Assembly (NCBI GenBank): GCA_964613745.1
Contig: CAZTJA010000011.1
Location: 1 to 62,960 of the forward strand
Length of the DNA stretch: 62,960 nt
Direction of reading: 5' to 3'
Origin: CAZTJA01 sp964613745
GTDB lineage: Bacteria > Desulfobacterota > Desulfomonilia > Desulfomonilales > Desulfomonilaceae
The translations under genes were made by a program, and so were the position numbers. Of the stretch, positions 42,805 to 51,051 are shown piece by piece (position 1 is the first letter of the stretch; each line of letters opens with the position of its first letter). The notes beneath the pieces were generated by a model, which was not told the DNA's origin, searched no databases, and worked only from the letters and a program-made list of their open reading frames with translations.

Positions 42805-43296
42805 ATGGCCTTTTTGAGACGAATCAACGAATGGTTATGCGACGTATTTGTCTGGGTCGGCGGCATCGCACTGATTGTAATGACTTCCGTGTCCGTCTTA
42901 AACATGGGGCTTCGGATGATAGGAATACCAATGGCGGGCATTTATGACCTGGTATGCTATTTGGGAGCGCTCGTTGCAGCATTGCCGCTGGCATACACCC
43001 AACTGAAAAAAGGCCATATCGCCGTGGACATCGTAGCACTTATGCTGCCGGCATACGTGAGAAAAGCCGCAGTCGCAATCAGTTATGTGTTGGGGATGAT
43101 ATTCTTCGGTGCGGCCGCATGGAAAATCGCCAGTCTGGCAAGCATACTGATGCGGTCCGGAGAAGTCTCCGAAACCTTAAAAATGCCGTTTTGGCCTTTT
43201 ACCTATGCAGTTGCCGTATCGTGCGGTCTCATGGTCTTGTGCTTGCTCCTCGACCTGCTGACCATGTTTGAACCCAAGACAGGGGGGCAGAAATGA
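42805..43296 (+). CDS. dctQ: TRAP transporter small membrane subunit (DctQ family)
   Basis: A 163-residue four-helix membrane protein with helices about 18-35, 45-60, 85-105 and 125-145. The family Leu/Ala-rich third and fourth helices and the charged loop KKGHIAVDIVALML are visible. It joins the large permease DctM. GGAGG precedes the ATG. It overlaps dctM by 4 bp (ATGA). Confidence 0.9.
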   Translation: MAFLRRINEWLCDVFVWVGGIALIVMTSVSVLNMGLRMIGIPMAGIYDLVCYLGALVAALPLAYTQLKKGHIAVDIVALMLPAYVRKAAVAISYVLGMIFFGAAAWKIASLASILMRSGEVSETLKMPFWPFTYAVAVSCGLMVLCLLLDLLTMFEPKTGGQK

Positions 43297-44588
43297 CCAT
43301 AGGATTAATCGGGATATTCATTCTCTTGTGTTTGATGTTTTTCCTTGAACTACCCGTTGGGTTGGCAATGGGCATGGTCGGTTTTGCCGGTCTTTGGTAC
43401 CTTATTACTCCCGATGCTGCAGTCACCATGCTTGGAAATGAGATATGGAACACCTTTTCCAAGTACGGGCTGACGGTTATACCCATGTTTATTCTCATGG
43501 GCCAGATCTGCTTTTATTCAGGGGTGAACCAGGCTCTCTATAAAACCGCACACACATGGATGGGACGCACAAGAGGCGGGTTGTCCATGGCAACGATAAT
43601 GGCCTGTGCCGGCTTCGCAGCCATTTGCGGTTCAAATACCGCCACCGCCGCCACCATGACGTCCGTTGCAATGCCCGAGATGAAAAAATACAAGTATCAC
43701 CCCGTCCTAAGCAGTTCATCCATTGCCGTAGGGTCAACACTCGGTGTGGTCATACCCCCAAGCGTGGTGCTGTTGGTGTACGGAATCTACACTGAGCAGT
43801 CCATCGGTAAACTCTTCTGGGGCAGCACTATTCCGGGGATACTGCTCGCTATTCTCTTCTGCATCACCGTTTACCTCATTTGTTTGTTCCGCCCTGATTG
43901 GGGACCTGCCGGCGAGAAAACGACCATGTGGGAAAAAATAAAGTCCATTCCGGGTGCCATTGAAATGATCGTGCTCTTCACCCTGGTAATGGTTGGGCTT
44001 TATTCAGGTGCTTATACTCCCACCGAAGCCGGCGCTGCAGGTGCCTTCTTCGCCTTTGTGCTAGGTATTGTGAGACGGAAACTCACGTTTAAGGGGTTTG
44101 TTGCATCCGTAATCGACACACTTAAAGTGACCTCCATGATCATTCTCATAGTGACCGGGGCCGTCATTCTCGGAAGATTTCTCACCATAAGCCGAATGCC
44201 GTTCGAAATAGCTGATTACATTGCGGCCTTGCCGGTCCAACCGTGGGTAATCATAATTGCAATCTTGTTTATTTACATGATTGCAGGAATGGTCATGGAT
44301 GCGCTGGGATTCCTGCTTGTTTCTATCCCCATCTTTTTTCCCGTTGTTATGAAAATGGGCTACGATCCAATTTGGTTCGGATGCATCCTGTGTGTTGTGA
44401 CGACATTGGGTGCCGTTACTCCTCCGGTGGGTATTTGTGCCTACATTGTGGCAGGTATGGATAAGGAAACCCCATTGGGAACCGTGCTCAAGGGGGTGTG
44501 TTGGTATCTCCCGTCATATTGGATCGTGATGCTCCTGATGCTCTTTTATCCACAGATTGCTCTCTTTCTGCCGTCTTTTGTGAAATAA
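43293..44588 (+). CDS. dctM: TRAP transporter large permease subunit (DctM family)
   Basis: A 431-residue membrane protein with about 12 transmembrane helices. The family signatures ACAGFAAICGSNTATAATM and LGVVIPPSVVLLVYGIYTEQ are seen, and GAVTPPVGICAYIVAG falls near the end. It moves the carboxylate with Na+ or H+. ATGA overlap with dctQ shows coupled translation. Confidence 0.93.
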   Translation: MTIGLIGIFILLCLMFFLELPVGLAMGMVGFAGLWYLITPDAAVTMLGNEIWNTFSKYGLTVIPMFILMGQICFYSGVNQALYKTAHTWMGRTRGGLSMATIMACAGFAAICGSNTATAATMTSVAMPEMKKYKYHPVLSSSSIAVGSTLGVVIPPSVVLLVYGIYTEQSIGKLFWGSTIPGILLAILFCITVYLICLFRPDWGPAGEKTTMWEKIKSIPGAIEMIVLFTLVMVGLYSGAYTPTEAGAAGAFFAFVLGIVRRKLTFKGFVASVIDTLKVTSMIILIVTGAVILGRFLTISRMPFEIADYIAALPVQPWVIIIAILFIYMIAGMVMDALGFLLVSIPIFFPVVMKMGYDPIWFGCILCVVTTLGAVTPPVGICAYIVAGMDKETPLGTVLKGVCWYLPSYWIVMLLMLFYPQIALFLPSFVK

Positions 44589-44606
44589 GAAAGCTCGGAG
44601 GTAGTA

Positions 44607-45089
44607 GTGAAGGATACTATATTGGCAGGGAAAAAAATTCTCGCGGTGGACGATGAAGTTGATGTACTTGCCGTAATTGAAGAACAACTCGAAAACTGTG
44701 ATTTGGTGACGGCGAAAGATTATTCCACGGCCAAAGAGCTCATTGAAAAAGGCGGATTCGACCTTGCGATATTAGACATCATGGGTGTCCGGGGATTTGA
44801 TCTTCTTGAAATCGCAACGGCGAAAAAAATGCCGTCGGTTATACTGACCGCTCATTCCATGACGCCGGATAGTCTTCAGAAAGCCATCGACAAGGGAGCC
44901 GTTTCATTTCTGCCCAAAGATGAACTTGCTCGATTGGAAGAACTCGTTGCGGAAATACTCGGAGAAGTTGAAAAAGGCCGAACCCATTGGGGAAAACTTA
45001 ATTCTCGGTTGGGCAGTAAATTCAAGGAACTCTGGGGGGAAATGTGGGACCAGATAAAATTCCCGCGAGACCCCAACATCAGTTGGTAA
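44607..45089 (+). CDS. Response regulator receiver protein with C-terminal extension
   Basis: A 160-residue protein: receiver with DDE (15-17), phosphoacceptor Asp57 in ILDIMGVRG, Thr81 and Lys104 (LPKDE), followed by a charged, Trp-rich tail of about 50 residues that matches no output domain I know. The GTG follows CGGAGG, 18 bp after dctM, so it is probably co-transcribed with the TRAP genes. It could sense transport or substrate status through an unlinked kinase. Confidence 0.88.
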   Translation: MKDTILAGKKILAVDDEVDVLAVIEEQLENCDLVTAKDYSTAKELIEKGGFDLAILDIMGVRGFDLLEIATAKKMPSVILTAHSMTPDSLQKAIDKGAVSFLPKDELARLEELVAEILGEVEKGRTHWGKLNSRLGSKFKELWGEMWDQIKFPRDPNISW

Positions 45090-45130
45090 GCTAAAAATCA
45101 GGCAAAGTTTAGCTGTGTATTAAATCGATT

Positions 45131-45156
45131 GCGGGCAGCATCTATATACTGCCCGC
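45131..45156. terminator. Hairpin between converging receiver and trpB genes
   Basis: A perfect 8-bp stem GCGGGCAG/CTGCCCGC with a 10-nt loop, 41 bp after the receiver stop and 53 bp after the trpB stop. It lies where both units need to end, but no T tract follows on either strand, so termination strength is doubtful. Confidence 0.6.
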
Positions 45157-45209
45157 ACTAAATAGAATAATTATGACACGATATTATTCAGAAACGTTAC
45201 GCATGTCGA

Positions 45210-46589
45210 TTACATGTGCGGCTTGGGAAAGCCGTCCAAGGCTTTGAGCGATTCCGCTATTTCCTCCTGAGGCATTTCATAATCATGTAATTTACCCTGG
45301 AAGAATGCATCGTAAGCGGCAAGATCAACAAGGCCGTGACCACTCCAGTTGACCAGAATAACCTTTTCTTTACCTTCTTCTTTGGCTTTGTATGCTTCCT
45401 GAATGACCGCTGCCAAAGCGTGGCACGTTTCGGGAGCACTGATGTATCCCTCGGTTCTCGCCCAGGTTACACCCGCTTTAAAGGTTTCCAATTGCAGTAC
45501 CGATCTCGGTTCGATTAATCCGTCCATAACAAGTTGGCTCACCAGCGGTGCCATGCCGTGATATCTCAAGCCTCCGGCGTGAATGGGCGCAGGCACAAAA
45601 GCATGTCCAAGTGTGTGCATGGCCATCAACGGTGTCATGTGGACGGTGTCCCCAAAATCATAGGTGAAACACCCTTTCGTCATTGTTGGGCAGGATGCAG
45701 GTTCAACGGCAAGAATGTCGATCTTCTTGCCCGCAATCTTGTCCTGAATAAAGGGAAAAGCGATGCCGGCAAAGTTGCTGCCGCCCCCCGCACATCCAAT
45801 GATGATGTCGGGGAATTCACCTGCTTTTTGGAGCTGTTTCTTGGCTTCAAGGCCAATGATGGTCTGATGGAGCATGACGTGATTCAGCACACTGCCGAGG
45901 GAATATTTGGTTGCGGGGCGTCCCATTGCCTCACTGGTAACGGCATCTTCGACGGCTTCACTGATTGCGATTCCGAGGCTACCGGGAGAATTCGGATCCT
46001 GAGCCAGAATCGTCTTACCTGCTTGAGTTTCGGTGCTTGGACTCGGAACACAGGTCGCACCCCAGGTGTTCATCATCAAACGTCGGTAGGGTTTCTGTTC
46101 GTAGCTCACCCTCACCATGTATACCTTTGCTTCCAACCCGAACTGTGCGCATGCAAAACTCAGTGCACTCCCCCACTGACCTGCTCCTGTTTCCGTGGCA
46201 ATTCGCTTTGTGCCGAAAACCTTATTGTAATAAACCTGGGGAATGGCGGTATTCGGCTTGTGGCTGCCGGCAGGGCTTACACCTTCGTTTTTATAAAAAA
46301 TCTTTACCGGGCAATTCAGATACTGCTCAAGTTTAACGGCTCTGTGCAAAGGAGAAGGGCGCCAGATAAGTAACTTATCCAGAACTTCCTCGGGGATGTC
46401 TATCCACCTTTGATCGCTGACCTCTTGTTCGATGAGATTCATCGGGAAAACGGGAGCGAGATCCTGAGGATTAATGGGCTGATGTGTTCCGGGATGCAAG
46501 GGTGGCTGCAGCGGCGTCGGCATGTCCGCTGCAACATTGTACCATTGTCGCGGCATTTCATCTTCATTGAGAAAAATTTTAACAGCCAT
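45210..46589 (-). CDS. trpB: Tryptophan synthase beta chain, TrpB2 type
   Basis: A 459-residue TrpB2-type PLP enzyme, longer than the TrpB1 that works with TrpA. The PLP lysine is in AGSHKPNTA, the phosphate loop is GCAGGGSNFAG, and WPRPSPLHRA-like RPSPLHRAVKLEQY and HAGGLRYHG are TrpB2 features. TrpB2 makes tryptophan from free indole and serine and is not bound to TrpA. There is no trpA here. It lies next to an island that may handle indoleacetate, so it could salvage indole; that link is inference. The 653-bp region upstream (46590-47242) contains only the terminator listed next. Confidence 0.95.
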   Translation of the reverse strand: MAVKIFLNEDEMPRQWYNVAADMPTPLQPPLHPGTHQPINPQDLAPVFPMNLIEQEVSDQRWIDIPEEVLDKLLIWRPSPLHRAVKLEQYLNCPVKIFYKNEGVSPAGSHKPNTAIPQVYYNKVFGTKRIATETGAGQWGSALSFACAQFGLEAKVYMVRVSYEQKPYRRLMMNTWGATCVPSPSTETQAGKTILAQDPNSPGSLGIAISEAVEDAVTSEAMGRPATKYSLGSVLNHVMLHQTIIGLEAKKQLQKAGEFPDIIIGCAGGGSNFAGIAFPFIQDKIAGKKIDILAVEPASCPTMTKGCFTYDFGDTVHMTPLMAMHTLGHAFVPAPIHAGGLRYHGMAPLVSQLVMDGLIEPRSVLQLETFKAGVTWARTEGYISAPETCHALAAVIQEAYKAKEEGKEKVILVNWSGHGLVDLAAYDAFFQGKLHDYEMPQEEIAESLKALDGFPKPHM

Positions 46590-47147
46590 TTGCGTTCTCC
46601 TCTGCGTGATATTCTTTTCGACCCGCGCTTATGGACGTGAGTCGAAATTCAGGCCTAAATGGGCTACAAATTACAATTTGATTAATCAATTCAGGTATAT
46701 TTCTTTCCGGCAAACCTCCGGTCAATTTCTTTCTGGATGTATGTCTGTGAAGTTCAGGATGATGAACGGTAGTGATATCATACGATAACCATGTAGTAAG
46801 CTCCGCCTCTCACCATCTTTCCAACCGCCTTAAAGCAAATTTTAGTGGTGTGACATTGAGCCGGTAAAGAATCGGGTTGTTCACCCTGGTTAAGAATCTA
46901 CGTGGTTAGGTGTTAGGTCGGAAATACTCCGACGAAAGCGAGCTTTGGTATATCAGGCACATCAGGTGGATTGCTGTCGAAACAGTTTGGTTTAAGCCAT
47001 GCGGAAGGCAATCGACCAAAATTGCTCTGAAAAAAAGAGGAAGGGTTTGACCCTTTATGAAACCGTAGTCCATACGGCTTGCTCTTGTCAATTTAAAATT
47101 TAAGAGGAACGGCAAGAAGGGGAGTTTGACTTTAAATGGTAACAGAA

Positions 47148-47198
47148 GGGGCGGCTTATCGCGTCATTCAGAAGCGAAACTGAGCCGCCCTTTCTCTT
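47148..47198. terminator. Bidirectional terminator region
   Basis: An inverted repeat GGGCGGCT/AGCCGCCC (47149-47156 and 47183-47190), extendable to about 10 pairs, with an inner TCGC/GCGA stem and TTTCTCTT after it. It lies about 45 bp beyond the - strand stop of the proline-rich protein gene and can serve as its terminator. The rest of 46590-47147 shows no gene I would call. Confidence 0.65.
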
Positions 47199-47242
47199 GA
47201 GATATTTTCCTAAAGTTCAGTCTGCTGATCGTACGATCATAA

Positions 47243-48178
47243 TCATCTGCAGACAGGAGGTCTCGGTGCACAAGCAGGCGGTGAATAATACACGCCGCAA
47301 GGGGCGGGAGCTGTTTTCTTCCTTACAGGCTTTTCAACCTGAACAGGCTTATTTTCGGGAACTGGGGGCTTATCCTCTACTTGAGCCGGCTTTTCCACGG
47401 GTTGAGGAGGTTTAACTTCCAGAACCGGCTTCGGTTCGGGCATCTTAGCCGCTTCGGGGACTGCAATCGGCTTTTCGACCGGAGAAGGCACTATCTTTTC
47501 GACCTGCCTCGACAATGGAGGCTCCTCTGGGATTTGAACTCGCTTGATTTCAATATTCTCCCGAGCAGTCGGTTCCGGAGCGGTCACGGGTACGGGTTTG
47601 GATTCGGGTATCTTAGCCACTTCGGAAGGTGGGACAACCGGCTTTTCGACAGGTGGAATCTGAACCGACGGAATCTCTACTTTGGCCGGGGGAGCAGGTT
47701 CGGGGGGAACAGTAGCCCTGGCTTCAGGCTGCGGAACAGGCTGAATGACCGGCGGTTTTTCTTCGACTCTCGTTTCTTTCATTGGTTCAGGTTTCGGAAT
47801 TTCACGATTCGGTGATGTGGAAATTACGGTGGTCACGGGAATTGGTTTCACATTCGTTACAACAGTTCTCGTTGAAACAGGGACACAAACCACATATGCA
47901 TTCTTCAATTGGCAGTAACACGTCTGAACTGGAACGCAGACAACTTTTCCTGATTTCTTTACGGGCTGCGAACAACAGGGACACACACCTTGTACGTTGC
48001 ATTGAGTTCCACCGGTTCCGAGCAGCTCGGAAACTATGTAAAAAGGTGTCATCAAAATGTCGGATACTATTCCGACCACACCGTCGTTAACCATCTGATT
48101 ATTGCCGCAACTCAATGAAACGGCAGGTTGCCCCAGTATTCCAATCAAGAAAAACACGATGAACGCTTTTTTGCTCAT
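47243..48178 (-). CDS. Exported proline-rich protein with N-terminal cysteine-rich part
   Basis: A 311-residue protein I cannot name. A signal peptide is at 1-23 (KKAFIVFFLIGILGQPA), then a region of about 100 residues with eight or more cysteines including CPCC, then a Pro/Glu/Val/Lys-rich region of about 180 residues with repeated PVEKP and KIPESKPVP-like units, and a Cys/Pro-rich end. The low-complexity part should be extended, like TonB-type periplasm-spanning linkers. The ATG at 48178 follows GGGAGGGATCGGT; a longer frame exists but lacks a site. It may span the periplasm or sit on the cell surface. Confidence 0.75.
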   Translation of the reverse strand: MSKKAFIVFFLIGILGQPAVSLSCGNNQMVNDGVVGIVSDILMTPFYIVSELLGTGGTQCNVQGVCPCCSQPVKKSGKVVCVPVQTCYCQLKNAYVVCVPVSTRTVVTNVKPIPVTTVISTSPNREIPKPEPMKETRVEEKPPVIQPVPQPEARATVPPEPAPPAKVEIPSVQIPPVEKPVVPPSEVAKIPESKPVPVTAPEPTARENIEIKRVQIPEEPPLSRQVEKIVPSPVEKPIAVPEAAKMPEPKPVLEVKPPQPVEKPAQVEDKPPVPENKPVQVEKPVRKKTAPAPCGVYYSPPACAPRPPVCR

Positions 48179-48542
48179 ACCGATCCCTCCCATAAGAATG
48201 GACCCAAACAAATAACTGATCTGAACGGAATGGCTCCAATTCAGCATGGTCGGTCTGAACCCCACGCTCGACCGACAAGTTTGCTCAGGCTGCAAAAACA
48301 AACCAAGGAATCAGGATACTTGAATGCATGAAAAAGTGTCAATCGTAATAAAATCGAGCTATGGTCAACTTGATCAAAACAGAGCTTCAATAGATGTGAA
48401 CGATTGCGGGACCCAAAAAAGTTTATCGAAGAGATGATTGAGGGTCCACCCAACGATTGAAAAATCCATGGCTCATGAAATCACGTTTGAGACGACGCAC
48501 ATTTTAGACTAGAATCATAGAGCCATTCGAAATGAGGAATTC

Positions 48543-49193
48543 ATGATCAACCCGATTCTCATTGCAGTTGCCGTCGGCTTGCTTGTCGCTCTCCTGGTTG
48601 CAGAGAAAAAGAGGGGAACCGGACTAATTTTGACCTTCAAAGTTCCGCTATCGTGCCTCTTTGTTTTGACAGCCCTGATGATGGTTCATGCCGACCGCAC
48701 GTATCATCTTCTCGTGCTTGCGGGACTTCTGTGCGGACTTGCAGGCGATGTCTGCCTTGCACTAAAGAGCAATAAAGCGTTCAGGATTGGTCTGATTGTA
48801 TTCTTGATCGGCCACGTATTATACGTCGTTGCTTTTGCGGGTCTTACTCGGTTTGCCGACTGGTGGACTCTTGGGAACTTATTGCTATTGGTGGTGAGTT
48901 GTGGAATTTTCCTGAAGCTTCGTCCGAATCTTGGACCAATGCTCATTCCTGTGGCCATTTACGTTGTGGTCATAAGCATAATGCTCTGTGCCGCATGGGT
49001 TGCGTTCTTGAATCCGGATTTGGACCGGATCGCATCCCGTCTCATACTTATTGGAGCCGCCGCCTTTTATGCATCCGATATCTTCGTTGCGAGGGACCGA
49101 TTCCTTACTACACAATTTGCCAATAGACTCATTGGATTGCCGCTCTACTATGTGGGCCAATTCCTTATAGCGTTTTCAATAGGATATGTTTGA
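48543..49193 (+). CDS. YhhN/TMEM86-family integral membrane protein (lysoplasmalogenase-like)
   Basis: A 216-residue protein with about eight hydrophobic helices. The segments FKVPLSCLFVLTAL, LLCGLAGDVCLAL and AAAFYASDIFVARDRF match the YhhN family, whose conserved Asp residues (GDV and SDIFVARDR) are kept. Family members include lysoplasmalogenases that hydrolyse lysoplasmalogen vinyl ethers; the bacterial role is not settled. Anaerobes with plasmalogen lipids would make such activity useful. It is read alone on the + strand. The gap 48179-48542 shows no gene. Confidence 0.85.
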   Translation: MINPILIAVAVGLLVALLVAEKKRGTGLILTFKVPLSCLFVLTALMMVHADRTYHLLVLAGLLCGLAGDVCLALKSNKAFRIGLIVFLIGHVLYVVAFAGLTRFADWWTLGNLLLLVVSCGIFLKLRPNLGPMLIPVAIYVVVISIMLCAAWVAFLNPDLDRIASRLILIGAAAFYASDIFVARDRFLTTQFANRLIGLPLYYVGQFLIAFSIGYV

Positions 49194-49245
49194 GCAGCTA
49201 ATCAATCCGGGAAACCTCATTCGCGTATTGTTTTAGTCATAAAAC

Positions 49246-49416
49246 TCATGAATCACATGTTTCCGGTTCACGTGTTTTTTTAAACATGTCCTTAACGCTC
49301 TGGGGAAGCTCACTGTCATCAATCTGCACGATCTCTGTAGCCTTATCCATAATTTTCTGCCGACGCTGATCTTCGGCATTCAAAATCTTCGCATCAACAT
49401 CGTCATTACTAGTCAT
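49246..49416 (-). CDS. Small hypothetical protein
   Basis: A 56-residue acidic, helical protein (DVDAKILNAEDQRRQKIMDK and VKDMFKKTREPE) with no family I recognise. The ATG at 49416 has GAGAGG upstream, which supports a short gene. It lies just before (downstream of) the HD-GYP gene on the same strand. Function unknown. Confidence 0.5.
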   Translation of the reverse strand: MTSNDDVDAKILNAEDQRRQKIMDKATEIVQIDDSELPQSVKDMFKKTREPETCDS

Positions 49417-49519
49417 TGATTCATACCTCTCGATCGTAAGGTCATTAGATATCTCTAATGTAACAGGAGAGATGCACTTCAGGGGGTGAGGTTTCGTACA
49501 ATTTTGCAATTTGAAGGCT

Positions 49520-50980
49520 TTACTGTCGGAAAGTTTCCCTTATGCTATTGAATTCATGTGAGGACCCAAGGAAAGCCGTGATTATATCACGATCAAACTG
49601 CCGATTTTCCTCTTTCACAATAAGTGATACAGCTTCTTCATGAGAAAATCCTTCTTTGTAACGACGCCTTGACGTGAGGGCGTCGTAAACGTCCGCAAGG
49701 GCCACAATCCTTGCGCTTAGCGGGATCTCCGTCCCTTTGAGACCAAAAGGGTATCCTGAACCGTCCCATTTTTCATGATGGTAGTAAGCGATATCCCGAC
49801 CCATGCTTAAAAAGCTTTCTTCACCCAATAGCGCTACAGCGTCATCCAATGCTTTCCCACCGTGGACGGGGTGTTGTTGCATAGCAGCTCTCTGCTCAGG
49901 TGTGAATCTTCCTGTGCACATCAAGATTGCATCCGGAAGTGCAACCTTGCCGATATCGTGAAGCACTGAAGCCCGCACCAAGTTGTCGGTAAATTCCGTC
50001 GTGATGATTGCATCATAGTGCTTTTCCTCAGAAAGTTTTTCACATAGGATTCGGCAGTAAGCCTGAATCCTGAACAGGTGATCTCCCGTTTCTTGATCTC
50101 GAGATTCCGCTAACTTGGCGAGAGAAAACACGGAAACGTCCTGAGTTCCCTTGAGCAACCGAAAAGATTCCTGCAATTCGCGTGAAAGACGGTATTCTTC
50201 GGTGATGTCTTGTCCGATTCCGAGAATTCCCATCAGGTTTCCGGTTTCCGGATCCATCATCGGGGAAATAGCAAGAGAAACAGTCACTATTCTGCCGTCC
50301 TTGGCTATCTGGTTCATTTTTCCATGAACCGTTTCGCCGCGACCAATTACTCTATGTTGGAGATCGGAGACAATTCCGGACGAATCGGGATCCGGTGGAT
50401 ACAACTTTGTTACCTTGGAACCGACCATCTCTTCGCTGGTGTAACCGAATATATTTTCGGCGCCTTTATTCCAGAACAGAATGTTCTGCTCAAGATCCGT
50501 CAATATGACGGAAACCAGAGTAGAGCTATTCAAAATACCGTTCAGGAATTCTTTGCGACGTGACAGTTCCAGTGTATGGGCATGCACCGACTCTTCGGCT
50601 TGTTTTCGAATGATGTGCTTGTAACGAAGAATTTCGACATGTTGTATGGCTCTTCTGACTGCCGCTCTGAATAAAACCGGATTGACGGGATTCAAGAGAA
50701 GGTCGTATGCATGACTTTCAACGAAGTCTGAAACCTCCTTTGACAAGCTCGATGACATGACGATCACGACGGGGTTCGCTATATTTGTTTGAAATATGTC
50801 TTGCGGAAATGCCTGTGAATCTAAATCCCAAATAAGAATGTCGCAATCCGAAGCGATTATGTCATTGGCAATACATGTCGAAGAATGGACGGTCTGCACG
50901 CTAGGAAAGGTGTCGAGAAACTTTCGACTTTCCTCGAATAAATCTTCCGGCCCCACTAAAAATATCCTGCACGTTATCAA
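49520..50980 (-). CDS. REC-PAS-HD-GYP protein (probable cyclic-di-GMP phosphodiesterase)
   Basis: About 486 residues. An N-terminal receiver-like domain (about 1-115, with DCDILIWDLD at the phosphoacceptor) is followed by a PAS domain (about 140-255) and a C-terminal HD-GYP domain with HDIGK (near residue 350) and HHEKWDGSGYP. HD-GYP domains hydrolyse cyclic-di-GMP; the metal and GYP motifs are intact. The receiver region lacks a clear DD pair and may be degenerate. I chose TTG at 50980 with an AGGGGGGA site; the frame can extend to a TTG at 51028. It lies downstream of the CHASE2 cyclase on the same strand. Confidence 0.9.
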   Translation of the reverse strand: MITCRIFLVGPEDLFEESRKFLDTFPSVQTVHSSTCIANDIIASDCDILIWDLDSQAFPQDIFQTNIANPVVIVMSSSLSKEVSDFVESHAYDLLLNPVNPVLFRAAVRRAIQHVEILRYKHIIRKQAEESVHAHTLELSRRKEFLNGILNSSTLVSVILTDLEQNILFWNKGAENIFGYTSEEMVGSKVTKLYPPDPDSSGIVSDLQHRVIGRGETVHGKMNQIAKDGRIVTVSLAISPMMDPETGNLMGILGIGQDITEEYRLSRELQESFRLLKGTQDVSVFSLAKLAESRDQETGDHLFRIQAYCRILCEKLSEEKHYDAIITTEFTDNLVRASVLHDIGKVALPDAILMCTGRFTPEQRAAMQQHPVHGGKALDDAVALLGEESFLSMGRDIAYYHHEKWDGSGYPFGLKGTEIPLSARIVALADVYDALTSRRRYKEGFSHEEAVSLIVKEENRQFDRDIITAFLGSSHEFNSIRETFRQ

Positions 50981-51051
50981 TAAGAATCCCCCCTGAGCTT
51001 TCAAAGGCGAACCGAACCGGTATGCCAACTGCTGATCGGCGACTGACCTGA

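Noticed and set aside
45534..46373. A 279-codon + strand frame opposite trpB
   Set aside because: Antisense shadow of a strongly conserved TrpB2 gene; composition is not protein-like.
46590..46910. Possible tryptophan or T-box leader upstream of trpB
   Set aside because: I looked for a run of Trp codons in a short leader frame, a T-box consensus and an antiterminator and saw none.
46906..47115. A 69-codon - strand frame upstream of trpB
   Set aside because: No ribosome site, no recognisable motif, in an AT-rich non-coding region.
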